Shown here: positions 27,164 to 35,421 of the stretch, one piece after another | Numbering within the stretch: the first letter of the stretch is position 1 | How the letters are laid out: each line of letters opens with the position of its first letter | From: Chroococcidiopsis sp. CCMEE 29 | GTDB lineage: Bacteria > Cyanobacteriota > Cyanobacteriia > Cyanobacteriales > Chroococcidiopsidaceae | Reading direction: 5' to 3' | Assembly: GCF_023558375.1 (NCBI RefSeq) | Contig: NZ_CP083761.1 | Coordinates: 2,474,001-2,538,000 of the forward strand | Length of the DNA stretch: 64,000 nucleotides | Translations under genes and position numbers: made by a program | Notes under the pieces: model-generated | What the model saw: the letters and a program-made list of their open reading frames with translations, nothing else | What the model was told of the DNA's origin: nothing | The model's database searches: none

Positions 27164-27766
27164 ATGAACGCATTAATCTTAAATTTGCCTCCAATTCTCA
27201 AACTCACAGACGAGCAGTTTGAACAGCTAGCAGCTGCTAACCGAGACTTGCGGCTTGAACTGACGGCTTTGGGAGAGTTAGTTATTATGCCACCTACAGG
27301 AGGAAACACAGGTAAACGCAACATAGATTTATCTTTTCAACTACAAGCCTGGAACCGTCAGAATCAATTAGGTGTTGCTTTTGACTCTTCCACTGGTTTT
27401 AGACTTCCCAACGGAGCGGAACGTTCTCCCGATGCTAGCTGGGTGAGACAGGCAAGATGGGATGCATTGACACCAGAACAACAAGATACCTTCCCGCCGC
27501 TTTGCCCTGATTTTGCTGTAGAGTTGCGTTCTCGTACTGACAGCCTGGAAGAATTACGAGCTAAGATGCGGGAATATCTAGATAACGGGTTGCAGCTAGG
27601 CTGGTTGATTGACCCTAAAACTAGGCAAGTAGAAATTTATCGAAGCGATCGCGCCATTGAAGTTTTACAATCTCCCCCTACTTTATCAGGAGAAGACGTG
27701 CTGCCAGGGTTTGTCTTAGACTTGCAATTAATTTTGGCTCTTTATGGATTCCAGGGATCTAGCTAA
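27164..27766 (+). CDS. Uma2-family putative nuclease, tandem copy 2, 3' end altered by IS
   Basis: Paralogue of the previous gene (QLAAANRDLRLELTALGELV, GFRLPNGAERSPDASWV, LGWLIDPKTRQVEIYRSD). An IS1595-like element entered three codons before the original stop, so the native end (LQLIFS) became LQLILALYGFQGSS using a stop inside the IS. All conserved nuclease-fold residues are upstream of the insertion, so the protein may still fold. Spacing from copy 1 is 28 bp. Confidence 0.8.
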   Translation: MNALILNLPPILKLTDEQFEQLAAANRDLRLELTALGELVIMPPTGGNTGKRNIDLSFQLQAWNRQNQLGVAFDSSTGFRLPNGAERSPDASWVRQARWDALTPEQQDTFPPLCPDFAVELRSRTDSLEELRAKMREYLDNGLQLGWLIDPKTRQVEIYRSDRAIEVLQSPPTLSGEDVLPGFVLDLQLILALYGFQGSS

Positions 27767-28794
27767 GAAGGCACTCTAATAGAGATGACAACAGGGTTTT
27801 ACCCCGTTTTCTGACATTGTGAACGAACTCAAAAAAACCCAAATAGAGCGGCAGTTTATCTTGGGAAATCCCTCGGTGTGGTCTCAACCAAGAACGTAAC
27901 AATGACCAGAAGCCTTCCATCGTATTGACGTGGACTTCGTAAAACCCGTCTCCATCCTCGTCCCGAGCATATTCCCCTTGTCCATGATTCACTGTCTTGT
28001 GACCATATCCCCACTCAGTTATGCGAGCATAGATGCTGTATTCGTCGGTGTAGATGAGCGTACCAGGTGAGACCATCTTCTGAATCACAGGTGCAATAGT
28101 TGCTTGCTTAAGGTTGGACAGCATCTGCACAACAACCTCTCCTCCTCGCTGAATCATGCCGAAAATGGGAGGCTTTTCTTGTGCCAATGTTCCTCGCCCT
28201 GGCTTGGCTTTCAACCGCCTTGGGCGACCAAGTCGCCCCTTTTTCTCACTTCGGATGGCTGACCTTTGAAACCAGCAATCAAGTAGAGTTCGTCCAATTC
28301 CACTTCTCCTTTCAAAATGACTTCGGGTTTCTTCTCCACAATGCCCATTCGCAGTTGACAAGTCATCTGCTGCGCGTCATCCTTGTTCAGGTCGAGTTCT
28401 TGAGCAATTTGGTGTGTCGAGAGATTTAAGCCCATCAAGTACAGACAGAGAATCCAGGTCTGCAAGGGCTGATGATGACCAGCCAGAATCGTACCACTCA
28501 AGTCGTCGAATCGGGAAAGGCATCGCCTGACACTGGTATCGCTGACGATGAGGCTGAGTCTCATCGAAACCTCGTTTGACCACACGCTGTGAATTACATT
28601 TGCTACAAGTTACACCTTCTGACCATCGTAGCTGGCGCACGGTTTCATAGCACTTTTGTTCGTCAATCAAGGTTTGGAGATTAATCAGCACAGGGATGGT
28701 CACAGATTGGTCAGTTCTCGAAGCTAATCAGAGTAGGTATTATACCCTCCTGACTGCCACCGAAACTCTAGATCCCTGGAATCCATAAAGAGCC
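27736..28794 (-). mobile_element. IS1595-like insertion sequence with 8-bp target duplication
   Basis: 1059 bp. The ends are inverted repeats starting GGCTCTTTATGGATTCCAGG and continuing GATCTAG before they diverge. It is flanked by an 8-bp direct repeat TTAATTTT (27728-27735 and 28795-28802). Eight-base duplications and long, nearly perfect ends are typical of IS1595. The sequence after the right duplicate (TTTTTAGTTAAA) is the missing end of Uma2 copy 2, confirming the insertion point. Confidence 0.9.
27759..28703 (-). pseudogene. IS1595-family transposase with two frameshifts
   Basis: Three overlapping open pieces make one ~315-codon transposase. Piece 1 (ATG 28703) has a zinc ribbon (CYETVRQLRWSEGVTCSKCN). 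One extra base after RYQCQA near 28521 shifts to piece 2 (CLSRFDDLSGTILAGHHQPL, VELDELYLIAGFKGQ with a catalytic Asp). Loss of one A in an A-run near 28245 shifts to piece 3 (LIYTDEYSIYARI, then NTMEGFWSLLRSWLRPHRG, remaining DDE/N residues), which ends normally. Two separate indels indicate decay. Confidence 0.82.
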
Positions 28795-28815
28795 TTAATT
28801 TTTAGTTAAATAGCA

Positions 28816-29055
28816 ATGGTAGACACATCTGAAAAAAACTTTGAGGCAACGATTGAGCAAAGCCTTCTAGCCAATGGCTACCGCAAACGCGACCCCAAAG
28901 ACTACGATCACTATGATGTGCGGCAGTTTGCTCAGATTGTGGGCGTTGTTGAAAACATTGACCAGACTTCCCACCAGCTGAAGCAAGCGCTAGAAGAATG
29001 TAATTTCCTTTACGATACTCTGGTTTTACACCAATTTTTGACCCAAGTAATCTAA
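28816..29055 (+). pseudogene. hsdR: type I restriction HsdR N-terminus fused to an HsdS-like tail
   Basis: The first ~29 residues (MVDTSEKNFEATIEQSLLAN, GYRKRDPKDYD) are the start of an HsdR restriction subunit. The remaining ~50 (VRQFAQIVGVVENIDQTSHQ ... CNFLYDTLVLHQF) are not HsdR but resemble the last helix of some HsdS subunits. The 79-codon frame therefore looks like a deletion fusion with no nuclease or helicase domain left. It follows the IS1595-like element and Uma2 copy 2. Confidence 0.62.
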
Positions 29056-29074
29056 ATTTACCCAAAAATAGTAC

Positions 29075-29108
29075 AAGCGTTTTAGAGCTTCAAGCCTCTA
29101 GAACGCTT
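29075..29108 (-). terminator. Rho-independent terminator of tRNA-Cys
   Basis: A 13-bp stem with one G-T wobble (arms 29075-29087 and 29096-29108) and an 8-nt loop. On the minus strand the stem is followed by GTACTATTTTT. It lies 22 bp downstream of the tRNA. Confidence 0.65.
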
Positions 29109-29129
29109 TCTGTGTCATGTATCCTTCAA

Positions 29130-29200
<71 letters not shown>

Positions 29201-29292
29201 AGGGTTGGAATTATTTATTGTATCAAGATTTCATACTGAATGACAGCCTTTTCCAAGTCAATTACTTTGGTTGAGGCAAAGGGTTGATACTC

Positions 29293-29886
29293 TTATGTAA
29301 CTTTGACCTCATCAGCAAAACTGTTCCAGCGGACAAAGTGAAACGGACCAGCAACAGAACCCCAGACATGCTCATCGCTTTCTGGATCGCGTCCTCGGTC
29401 AAGGCTGATAAATTTGTCTTGGTCGATCTCAAATTCACTATCAAGATAGGTTTTTTTGCCTTGGCGCGTCACAATGCAGCCTTTTCCAGGTTCAACGTGA
29501 CCTTTAAAGCTGTGTCCTGTCCACTCAACAATCATGTTGCACCCCGGTAATTTCTCCAAGCGATCGGAGGCTAGGGTTTTGAGGCGTTTAAGATCGCGAG
29601 CAGCACCATAAAACTGTTCTTCTTGCTTGACGGTGTAGTTTTCGATTTCTAGGCGATCGCCCGCGTCAATCAACTTTAGCACCCGCACTCGGTACGGGTC
29701 ATTCAGCATATAATCATAAGCTTGTTCCACATAGAAGCTAACCCCTGATAGGATTTCTAGGGCAAGGGGACGCATACAAACGCGAATGTGAGCAAAAAAG
29801 GGAGGGTTCTCAAAAGCTTGTTCCTGATTGCTAAAGTCTGCTGCCATCCAGCGAGCTAAAGTTACGATGTCTGTAGAATGAGTCAT
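29293..29886 (-). CDS. cpcT: phycobiliprotein beta-155 bilin lyase CpcT
   Basis: A 197-aa chromophore lyase of the CpcT/CpeT family, which attaches phycocyanobilin to the second cysteine of the phycocyanin beta subunit. The ATG at 29886 gives the usual N-terminus (THSTDIVTLARWMAADFSNQ). Family motifs are FAHIRVCMRPL, YVEQAYDYMLNDPYRVRVLK, GCNMIVEWTGHSFKGHVEPG and YLDSEFEIDQDKFISLDRGR. The substrate, CpcB with C153, is encoded in the operon at 54 kb. The gene is not linked to the cpc operon, as is usual in cyanobacteria. Confidence 0.88.
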   Translation of the reverse strand: MTHSTDIVTLARWMAADFSNQEQAFENPPFFAHIRVCMRPLALEILSGVSFYVEQAYDYMLNDPYRVRVLKLIDAGDRLEIENYTVKQEEQFYGAARDLKRLKTLASDRLEKLPGCNMIVEWTGHSFKGHVEPGKGCIVTRQGKKTYLDSEFEIDQDKFISLDRGRDPESDEHVWGSVAGPFHFVRWNSFADEVKVT

Positions 29887-30021
29887 TACCTTGAATTGAT
29901 CACAATCCTGTTGCTTGCAAATGCTCTGCAAATATTTTAAAGCTTCCTGAGTTTCAGGAGAATTTTTTGCTAGCTCTCGTCAAACAAAGTACATTCTATT
30001 GCCTTTAAGGTTTGGTCTCGT

Positions 30022-31227
30022 ATGCTAAAGCGGATAAATATGGCACTTACTGCTGCTATGTTTTGGCTGTGGTTGGGTGGTGGTGCCCTAGTGCTGGCAG
30101 ATAGTAAGCCTAACCCAGATAAAACTTTTGTCAATCCGTTGGAAATTACCACGCCTGATCCACTATTACCCCAATCAGACCAACCTTTAACCCCACAGGA
30201 ACAGCTAAAACTTAAGGCGGCACTGGATGAATTGAATCAACAAGCTGCAGCTAAGCTGGCAACAGGGGATAGGATGGGAGCCTTTGACACTTGGAACCGG
30301 GAACTGCGCTTGCGACGGGCACTAGGTCCCCTGGAAGAGGTAGAAGCCTTAGGACGTGTAGGTGCGATCGCTTGGCGCGAAAAGCAGCGGACAGAAGTGC
30401 AAGTTATTACCAAGCGACTACAGGCGATTCAGCAACAAACAACATCCCAACCAACGGTTAATTTACAACTCCTGCGATCGCTAGGGGTTGCTTTTCAACA
30501 AGTGCGAGAGCCTAAATCGGCGATAGCAGTTTATGAACAAATTCTAGCGGCGGCGCGACAGCAGAAAGATGCAGCAGCAGTAGAGACGACACTGAGTACA
30601 ATTGCGGAATTACATCTGAGTTGGTTCGACTATCCGCAAGCAGCTGCTACTTATGAAGAATTGTTGGGTTTAGCCAGGGCAAGGAGCGATCATAATCGCG
30701 TAGTGACGTATCTGCAACAGCTGGCTTACATCTATGAGAAAGCAAGACAGCACCAGCAAGCATTAACAGTCAGGCAACAGTTAGCAGAACTTTACCTGAA
30801 TGAAAAACAATTTACCTTATTACCAGCCCTGCGACTAGAGATTGGAGCCGATTACGAAGCTTTAGGGCAGCTACAGGAAGCATTTCGCAACTATCAAGAA
30901 GCTTATTCTTCAGCCTGGTCATTACAGCGGTATTCCCTTGCCAGCGATGCATTGCGGCAATTGATTGCTCTCTATCGCTCCCAAGGACAGATTGATGAGG
31001 CTTTACAAACAAGTCAAATTCTTTTAGAGACCGATCAACGTGCCTACAATTTCTATGGAATGATGACTACCTATGACCAAATTGGACAGCTCTATTTAAG
31101 TCGTGGTAACTACTCTGAGGCTCTAGCGGCATTTCAAAAGGGGCTGGAATTGGCACAACAGCTAAAGTATCAGGAAACTCATTTTGCTCAACAGATTGCA
31201 CAAGTGAATCAGCAGATTTCCAAATAG
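30022..31227 (+). CDS. secreted tetratricopeptide-repeat protein
   Basis: A 401-aa protein. Residues 1-25 are a signal peptide (MALTAAMFWLWLGGGALVLA). A Pro-rich linker follows, then about seven TPR-like helix pairs from residue 65 to the end (RVGAIAWREKQ, AIAVYEQILAAARQQKDAAA, AAATYEELLGLAR, AFRNYQEAYSSAWSLQRYSL, ALAAFQKGLELAQQLKYQE). It is probably a periplasmic or thylakoid-lumen scaffold. Partners are not deducible. It is divergent from cpcT. Confidence 0.75.
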   Translation: MLKRINMALTAAMFWLWLGGGALVLADSKPNPDKTFVNPLEITTPDPLLPQSDQPLTPQEQLKLKAALDELNQQAAAKLATGDRMGAFDTWNRELRLRRALGPLEEVEALGRVGAIAWREKQRTEVQVITKRLQAIQQQTTSQPTVNLQLLRSLGVAFQQVREPKSAIAVYEQILAAARQQKDAAAVETTLSTIAELHLSWFDYPQAAATYEELLGLARARSDHNRVVTYLQQLAYIYEKARQHQQALTVRQQLAELYLNEKQFTLLPALRLEIGADYEALGQLQEAFRNYQEAYSSAWSLQRYSLASDALRQLIALYRSQGQIDEALQTSQILLETDQRAYNFYGMMTTYDQIGQLYLSRGNYSEALAAFQKGLELAQQLKYQETHFAQQIAQVNQQISK

Positions 31228-31256
31228 ATGCAGCAACGGATTTAGGCGATCACACC

Positions 31257-31697
31257 CTATTGCCTATCTGTACCATAGCGAGACAAATCAACACCATAAA
31301 CTTTAGCGCCACTGAAGTTAGCACCGCCTAAAATTGCGCCATCCATATCTGCCGTATAAAGTCGAGCGCCACTGAAGTTAACGCCTGTAAGATTTGTATT
31401 AACTAAGCTCGCGTCACTTGCAAAAACTCGCGTCAAATTTGCACCTTTTAAGGTGGCACCATTTAAATCCGCACCTTCTAAATTGGCATTAGTTAGGTTA
31501 GCTTCAGATAAATCAGCATTCCTCAAGTCAGCACCAATTAAATGAGCACCGCTCAAGTCTGCCCCTGATAAATCACACCCCATGCATTCTCTAGTTGCTA
31601 ACAACTGCCTGACATGCACGGGATCTTCGGCTTGAGCCGGAACTGTTATGCCAATTGTACTAATTATGGCTGTGGCAGTTAAAATCCCTAATTTCAT
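31257..31697 (-). CDS. secreted pentapeptide-repeat protein
   Basis: A 146-aa protein with a signal peptide (KLGILTATAIISTIGITVPA then QAE). The A(D/N)Lxx quintets run from about residue 45 to 135 (CDLSGADLSGAHLIGADLR, ANLTNANLEGADLNGATLKG, ANFSGAKVYG). The CMGCDLSGADLSGAHL start is typical of small exported cyanobacterial pentapeptide proteins that form a right-handed beta-helix. I start it at the ATG at 31697 rather than an upstream TTG. Function unknown. Confidence 0.78.
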   Translation of the reverse strand: MKLGILTATAIISTIGITVPAQAEDPVHVRQLLATRECMGCDLSGADLSGAHLIGADLRNADLSEANLTNANLEGADLNGATLKGANLTRVFASDASLVNTNLTGVNFSGARLYTADMDGAILGGANFSGAKVYGVDLSRYGTDRQ

Positions 31698-32444
31698 CTC
31701 TCTTACCTGGAAATCATTAAAAGCTATTGAATAGGCTTTAATAATAGAGTGACTCAACTAAATGCTCTTTCCCTCATGCGATCGGATGAACCAACGGGGT
31801 GAAATTAGTTGCCTTAGGGCTTAAACACTGCTGTTTTACTACTGCCTCTAGTCGCAGTTTCAAGTTCTTTAGCAGTCTACCCATGGTCTGAATTCATTTA
31901 CCCAAAAGTCAACCCGCCTAGCTACCAGAGTGAAGAATGAGGAGCTTGAGGCGGGTTATAAGAGACGCAATTAAATTTGAAGGAATTAAAAATTAGCCAA
32001 ACTTAACTCAATTAAGGTGGACTAAGACTCGCAATCTACTGGTCTGGCTTGGGCATTCCGTTTATCCAAACGTTACTTTTCGCTGTAAATTCAACACCTC
32101 CAATAACAACTCAATGAAACAAAAGGTAAAACCACGTTCTTCTTGTTGTTCCAAAGCTCAGACTTTACGAGGTGACTAGAGCAGGAGGCACAGGCTCTAA
32201 TCTCAAATTTCGGTTTGAAGATTTACCTTGTTTGTGCCTACGTTCAAAGTAGCAGTCAGTTTTCCAGCAGGCAATCATCAATTTATTAAAGTTTATTAGC
32301 ATTAATTTGTTTCAATAAATGCTCAAACTTGTTTACAATCTCCAAAATTTGTAAAGACCTGATTTGTACAGAATGCAAAATCCCCCTCCAAATTTGGAGA
32401 GGAATAGCAACTACAAATTGCTGGCAGCAGCAATTAAGCGGCTG
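31698..32444. other. intergenic region, no gene seen
   Basis: About 750 bases without coding character. There is one clear dyad, AACCCGCCT (31911-31919) with AGGCGGGTT (31949-31957), plus an inner AGCT/AGCT pairing, possibly a bidirectional terminator. The remainder is AT-rich. The segment 32445-32505 to its right is the displaced end of the Pro-rich membrane protein gene. Confidence 0.35.
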
Positions 32445-32505
32445 TTACTGAGCTGAACCATCTGTGTCACCAGTACCCGTGGAAGAAGAACTGCTACCGG
32501 ATGTT

Positions 32506-33472
32506 AGACTTCTTGCAAATTAGGTTATGTAATCTAGAGGGAGGCAGCAATGGAGTGTAGTGCTTGCCTGCGGCTCCACAAAAGTAGAAAAATCAGGACA
32601 ACACAATCTAATCAGCGTCCTGATGAATTCTAAAATAGCTCAAACACTATCACAATTACAATTCAAACGTCGCTTCGGCGTGCAACCAGATACATTCAAG
32701 CACATCATCAAAGCTCTCAAACCTGCCTGGAGAGCCACACCAAAACCAGGTGCCAAGCCGAAACTGGGCATTGAACAGCGAGTGCTAATTGCTTTAGAGT
32801 ATTGGCGGGAGTATCGCACCTACTTCCACATTGGCAGCAGTTGGGGCGTGAGTGAATCAACCGTCTGCCGCATCGTTCATTGGGTTGAAGATAGGTTAAT
32901 GGCATCAGGACAATTTCGCCTGCCTGGGAAGAAACAGTTGGTGCGTGGATTTGGTCAGCCAGCTGTCGTGGTGATGGATGTGACCGAAACGCCGATTGAA
33001 CGACCGAAGCGTCACCAACGCTGGTTCTATTCTGGCAAGAAGAAGCAACATACGCTCAAATGCCAACTAGTGATCGAGCAAACAACTGGACGAATTATTT
33101 GCACCTACTTTGGTAAAGGACGACGGCATGACTTCAAGCTGTTTCAAGCTTCAGGGATTCACTTCCACCCACAAATCGAAAGCTTGCAAGACAAGGGGTA
33201 TCAGGGTATCCAAAAGTTACATGCTAACAGTCATCTACCTCACAAGAAGCCTAGAGGCGGACAACTCACGCCGGCGCAAAAGTTAGATAATCGAGCCTTA
33301 GCCCGTCGTCGAGTTGTAATTGAGCAAACCAATCGTTGCTTGAAAATCTTCCGCATTCTAGCGGAGCGCTATCGCAACCGGCGGCGGCGCTTCGGGTTGC
33401 GCTGTAATCTCATTGCTGCCTTATACAACTACGAATGCTCTCAAGCTGCTTGATTTAATTTGCAAGAAGTCT
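32506..33472 (+). mobile_element. IS5-like insertion sequence with 3-bp target duplication
   Basis: 967 bp with perfect 17-bp inverted ends (AGACTTCTTGCAAATTA) and a GTT direct repeat on each side (32503-32505, 33473-33475). It entered the 3' end of a minus-strand gene. Removing it restores an uninterrupted reading frame. Confidence 0.87.
32623..33453 (+). CDS. IS5-family transposase
   Basis: A 276-aa DDE transposase read from the ATG at 32623; an upstream GTG at 32560 would add 21 residues of poor quality. An N-terminal HTH segment (FGVQPDTFKHIIKALKPAWR; SSWGVSESTVCRIVHWVEDR) is followed by the catalytic domain: VVVMDVTETPIERPKRHQRW (first Asp), GKGRRHDFKLF, LQDKGYQG (second Asp) and RVVIEQTNRCLKIFRILAER (Glu). 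There is no frameshift, so the element may be active. Confidence 0.83.
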   Translation: MNSKIAQTLSQLQFKRRFGVQPDTFKHIIKALKPAWRATPKPGAKPKLGIEQRVLIALEYWREYRTYFHIGSSWGVSESTVCRIVHWVEDRLMASGQFRLPGKKQLVRGFGQPAVVVMDVTETPIERPKRHQRWFYSGKKKQHTLKCQLVIEQTTGRIICTYFGKGRRHDFKLFQASGIHFHPQIESLQDKGYQGIQKLHANSHLPHKKPRGGQLTPAQKLDNRALARRRVVIEQTNRCLKIFRILAERYRNRRRRFGLRCNLIAALYNYECSQAA

Positions 33473-34182
33473 GTTGTATCTGTTCGATTTGACGTATCTG
33501 GAACTGGAGTTGTGGGAGCAGTATTGCTTTGCGTCTCAGCTGGAGTTGTTGTTCTGGTATCGGTTTGCGTATCTTGATTTTCCGTGCTACTGCTCTGTTG
33601 GGGCTGTGTAGGGGCTGTCTGGGTTGAAGGTGCTTGTTCAACCGCCTGCGGCTGTGGCGCAGAGTTGGGAACAGTAATATTAATGTCTGGTTGGGGAGCG
33701 GGTAACGGTGGTTGAGGTGCTGGTGCTTGTTGTTGGGGAACTGGAACAAATACGGGTCTTTCTCTGATGATAGTTTCTCTCTCAGCAGGTTGGTTGGCTT
33801 CAGGAGATCGCGTTGGCTCTGGTTGGGCATCAGGAACTACCACAGGTGGTACAACCTCGGCGGGTGGCTCGTTGCGTTGGTTGAGTAACCAAATTGCTCC
33901 CACAGTTAGAGCCACTAGGGACGTGAGGAGAATGCCGAGAAGTAAGCCGCGTGCGGCATTGTTGTTATCCCGTTCAGCTAAAACATCTTCTTGGTAGTGC
34001 TGCTCAATTACTTGACCATGAACATAGCCCTCAGGGTAAGATTCGCTGCTATGGTCAACTGCGCCGCTATTTACCGCTTCAATAGTCTCTGTAACATTGG
34101 TGCGGGGATTGTCGCTAGCATCATTGTAAGATTCTTGACGCACTTCACGACTATAATTCTTCCGCTCATTTGGATTATACAT
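33421..34182 (-). CDS. Pro/Gln-rich membrane-anchored protein, C-terminus replaced by IS
   Basis: A 253-aa protein as now encoded. Residues 1-75 are acidic and polar, a single transmembrane helix (GLLLGILLTSLVALTVGAIW) lies near residues 80-99, and the rest is a low-complexity Pro/Gln/Thr-rich extracytoplasmic tail. The last 16 codons (after NRTDTT) come from the IS5-like element. The native end, found beyond the IS (32445-32505), continues in frame as SGSSSSTGTGDTDGSAQ and a stop. Function unknown; the loss is confined to a disordered tail and may be harmless. Confidence 0.68.
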   Translation of the reverse strand: MYNPNERKNYSREVRQESYNDASDNPRTNVTETIEAVNSGAVDHSSESYPEGYVHGQVIEQHYQEDVLAERDNNNAARGLLLGILLTSLVALTVGAIWLLNQRNEPPAEVVPPVVVPDAQPEPTRSPEANQPAERETIIRERPVFVPVPQQQAPAPQPPLPAPQPDINITVPNSAPQPQAVEQAPSTQTAPTQPQQSSSTENQDTQTDTRTTTPAETQSNTAPTTPVPDTSNRTDTTDFLQIKSSSLRAFVVV

Positions 34183-34414
34183 AGGTTAACAGAACTCTTT
34201 TACTAGATTTGGGTCAAGTGGGAATGTAAAATACTACCAGCATATTTAACTAAACTTACTAGTTCTTTTTGCTACCTGGTATTATTCGTCCTCAGCATAA
34301 CTGCTGCGATCGCGCTGATCGCTCTATCTCCAGATGGGAGTTCATCCTCTATCAAAAGAAAGAATATACAAATATTCTTTAGGTACAAATTAGTTTGAAA
34401 TGGCAGACATGGAA

Positions 34415-34530
34415 AATCTACCCGCGCTCAGCCGTTAGAGCGGGGCAGACGATGAGATTCACAGAAACCTCCGGGAAGTCTGAAAGCCCACTGCCTTCAG
34501 GCGTGGGAGGAAAGGCGACGCGCTTATACT
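34415..34530 (+). mobile_element. possible IS200/IS605-type right end without transposase
   Basis: Two stem-loops in tandem: CCGCGCTC/GAGCGGGG around 34432-34445, and CCCAC-GCC/GGC-GTGGG at 34487-34507 with a TTCA loop. Between them lies ACAGAAACCTCCGGGAAGTC. The second stem and its GTGGGAGG exit closely resemble the subterminal hairpin and guide-RNA 3' scaffold of cyanobacterial TnpB elements (recalled pattern). No tnpA or tnpB lies nearby, so this would be a solo end. It has not been confirmed by alignment. Confidence 0.45.
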
Positions 34531-34847
34531 CAAACAGTAAAATTCACCTTCAGTTATTAGCTATGCGTAACTGAAGATGGGGCTCACTATTGATTTAGCT
34601 TAGGAAAATTGCTGATAAATTACTATCCAGTGAACCTATAAGCAAATTTTGGTCTCAATAAATCTCGCTTTTAAAGGTAATATTTCTTAAAAAAAATTAC
34701 TATTTAAAGGATTAGTTTGCTTTTCTAGTATATAAATAAAAAATATTAGATGATATAAACATCTAACTTTAGAGTGATAGAAATCTAATTCTTCTGATCT
34801 TTACACTTGTATTAAGTAAATACTAGTTTGGGTTAGTAAAGCCGGGT

Positions 34848-34975
34848 GCATCCCACTTTGGAAAAAATACCTGGCGATTTCAAATCGCGGCTACACAAAC
34901 TAAGTCCGCCTGCGCGGACTTAGTTTGTGTAGCCCCAGACTTCCAGTCTGAGGGCAATTTGCCAAAACGGGATGC
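34848..34975. repeat. hairpin MITE
   Basis: A 128-bp element. Its core (34889-34934) is a perfect 21-bp inverted repeat GGCTACACAAACTAAGTCCGC with a four-base loop. The outer ends are GCATCCCACTTTGG (34848-34861) and its complement (34962-34975) with two mismatches. Smaller dyads (GCGATTT/AAATCGC and CAGACTTCCAGTCTG) lie between. Such nested palindromes are common multi-copy intergenic elements in cyanobacteria. Confidence 0.82.
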
Positions 34976-35225
34976 TCTCAGTAAAGCCAAACCGTTAGTC
35001 AAAAAATCAGAGTAAGTAATAGGCTCAATTGCCTATTTACTACTGTTATAGAATTCCCACTTGCTTAAAGATGGAAGCCTTTTCCATGCCGTTATATTAG
35101 CAAGTTTAGGAGAAGTCATTCATGAAGATTCCCAAACAAACGTTAGTTTTTATTACTAGATAAATCAGTTTTTTCTAAAGGTTCAAAAACTCGGCGATTC
35201 ACAGTAGGGAGTTAAGTACTGCTCT

Positions 35226-35370
35226 AATGCTCTCACTGTGGAGATCTCCAAAGTTGCTATCAAACAACAGGATTATTTCTGTCAAAAAACTAATGAAATT
35301 GTTTGTGGAGGTTTATGGTGCAGAAGCAGGAAATCTAGCTCTCAAACTCCTGTTCTAAGGCGGACTTTGC
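35226..35370 (+). pseudogene. glk: glucokinase C-terminal relic
   Basis: No start survives. One frame reads VEISKVAIKQQDYFCQKT and, after a one-base insertion near 35292, the next reads MKLFVEVYGAEAGNLALKLL before a stop; GGL follows. The stretch LFVEVYGAEAGNLALKLL is the conserved active-site-adjacent helix of cyanobacterial glucokinases (ROK-unrelated GlkA type). It lies just ahead of a sugar porter and gluconokinase, so this was probably a sugar-uptake locus. Confidence 0.65.
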
Positions 35371-35421
35371 TCATCAACCCATTTTAGTAAACACTCTCAC
35401 TATATCTACGAAAATATAATT

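Larger units (their letters stand above)
34183..35225. other. long intergenic region hosting mobile-element remnants
   Basis: About 1 kb between the Pro-rich membrane protein and a glucokinase relic. Apart from the IS605-like end and the MITE listed separately, the sequence is AT-rich with no ORF of coding quality. It has the look of an accumulation site for small mobile elements. Confidence 0.4.

Noticed and set aside
33441-34206. Several ORFs in other frames over the Pro-rich membrane protein
   Set aside because: Low-complexity composition opens alternative frames; only the minus-strand frame from 34182 has a transmembrane helix and a conserved start region.
34425-34530. Possible cobalamin riboswitch (CCCACTG and GGGAGGAAAGGC text resembles conserved boxes)
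   Set aside because: The B12-box (AGCCAGGAGACCTGCC-like) and the upstream GCTGACCCGCAACTGT core are absent, and no cobalamin-related gene follows. The paired hairpins fit an IS605-type end better.
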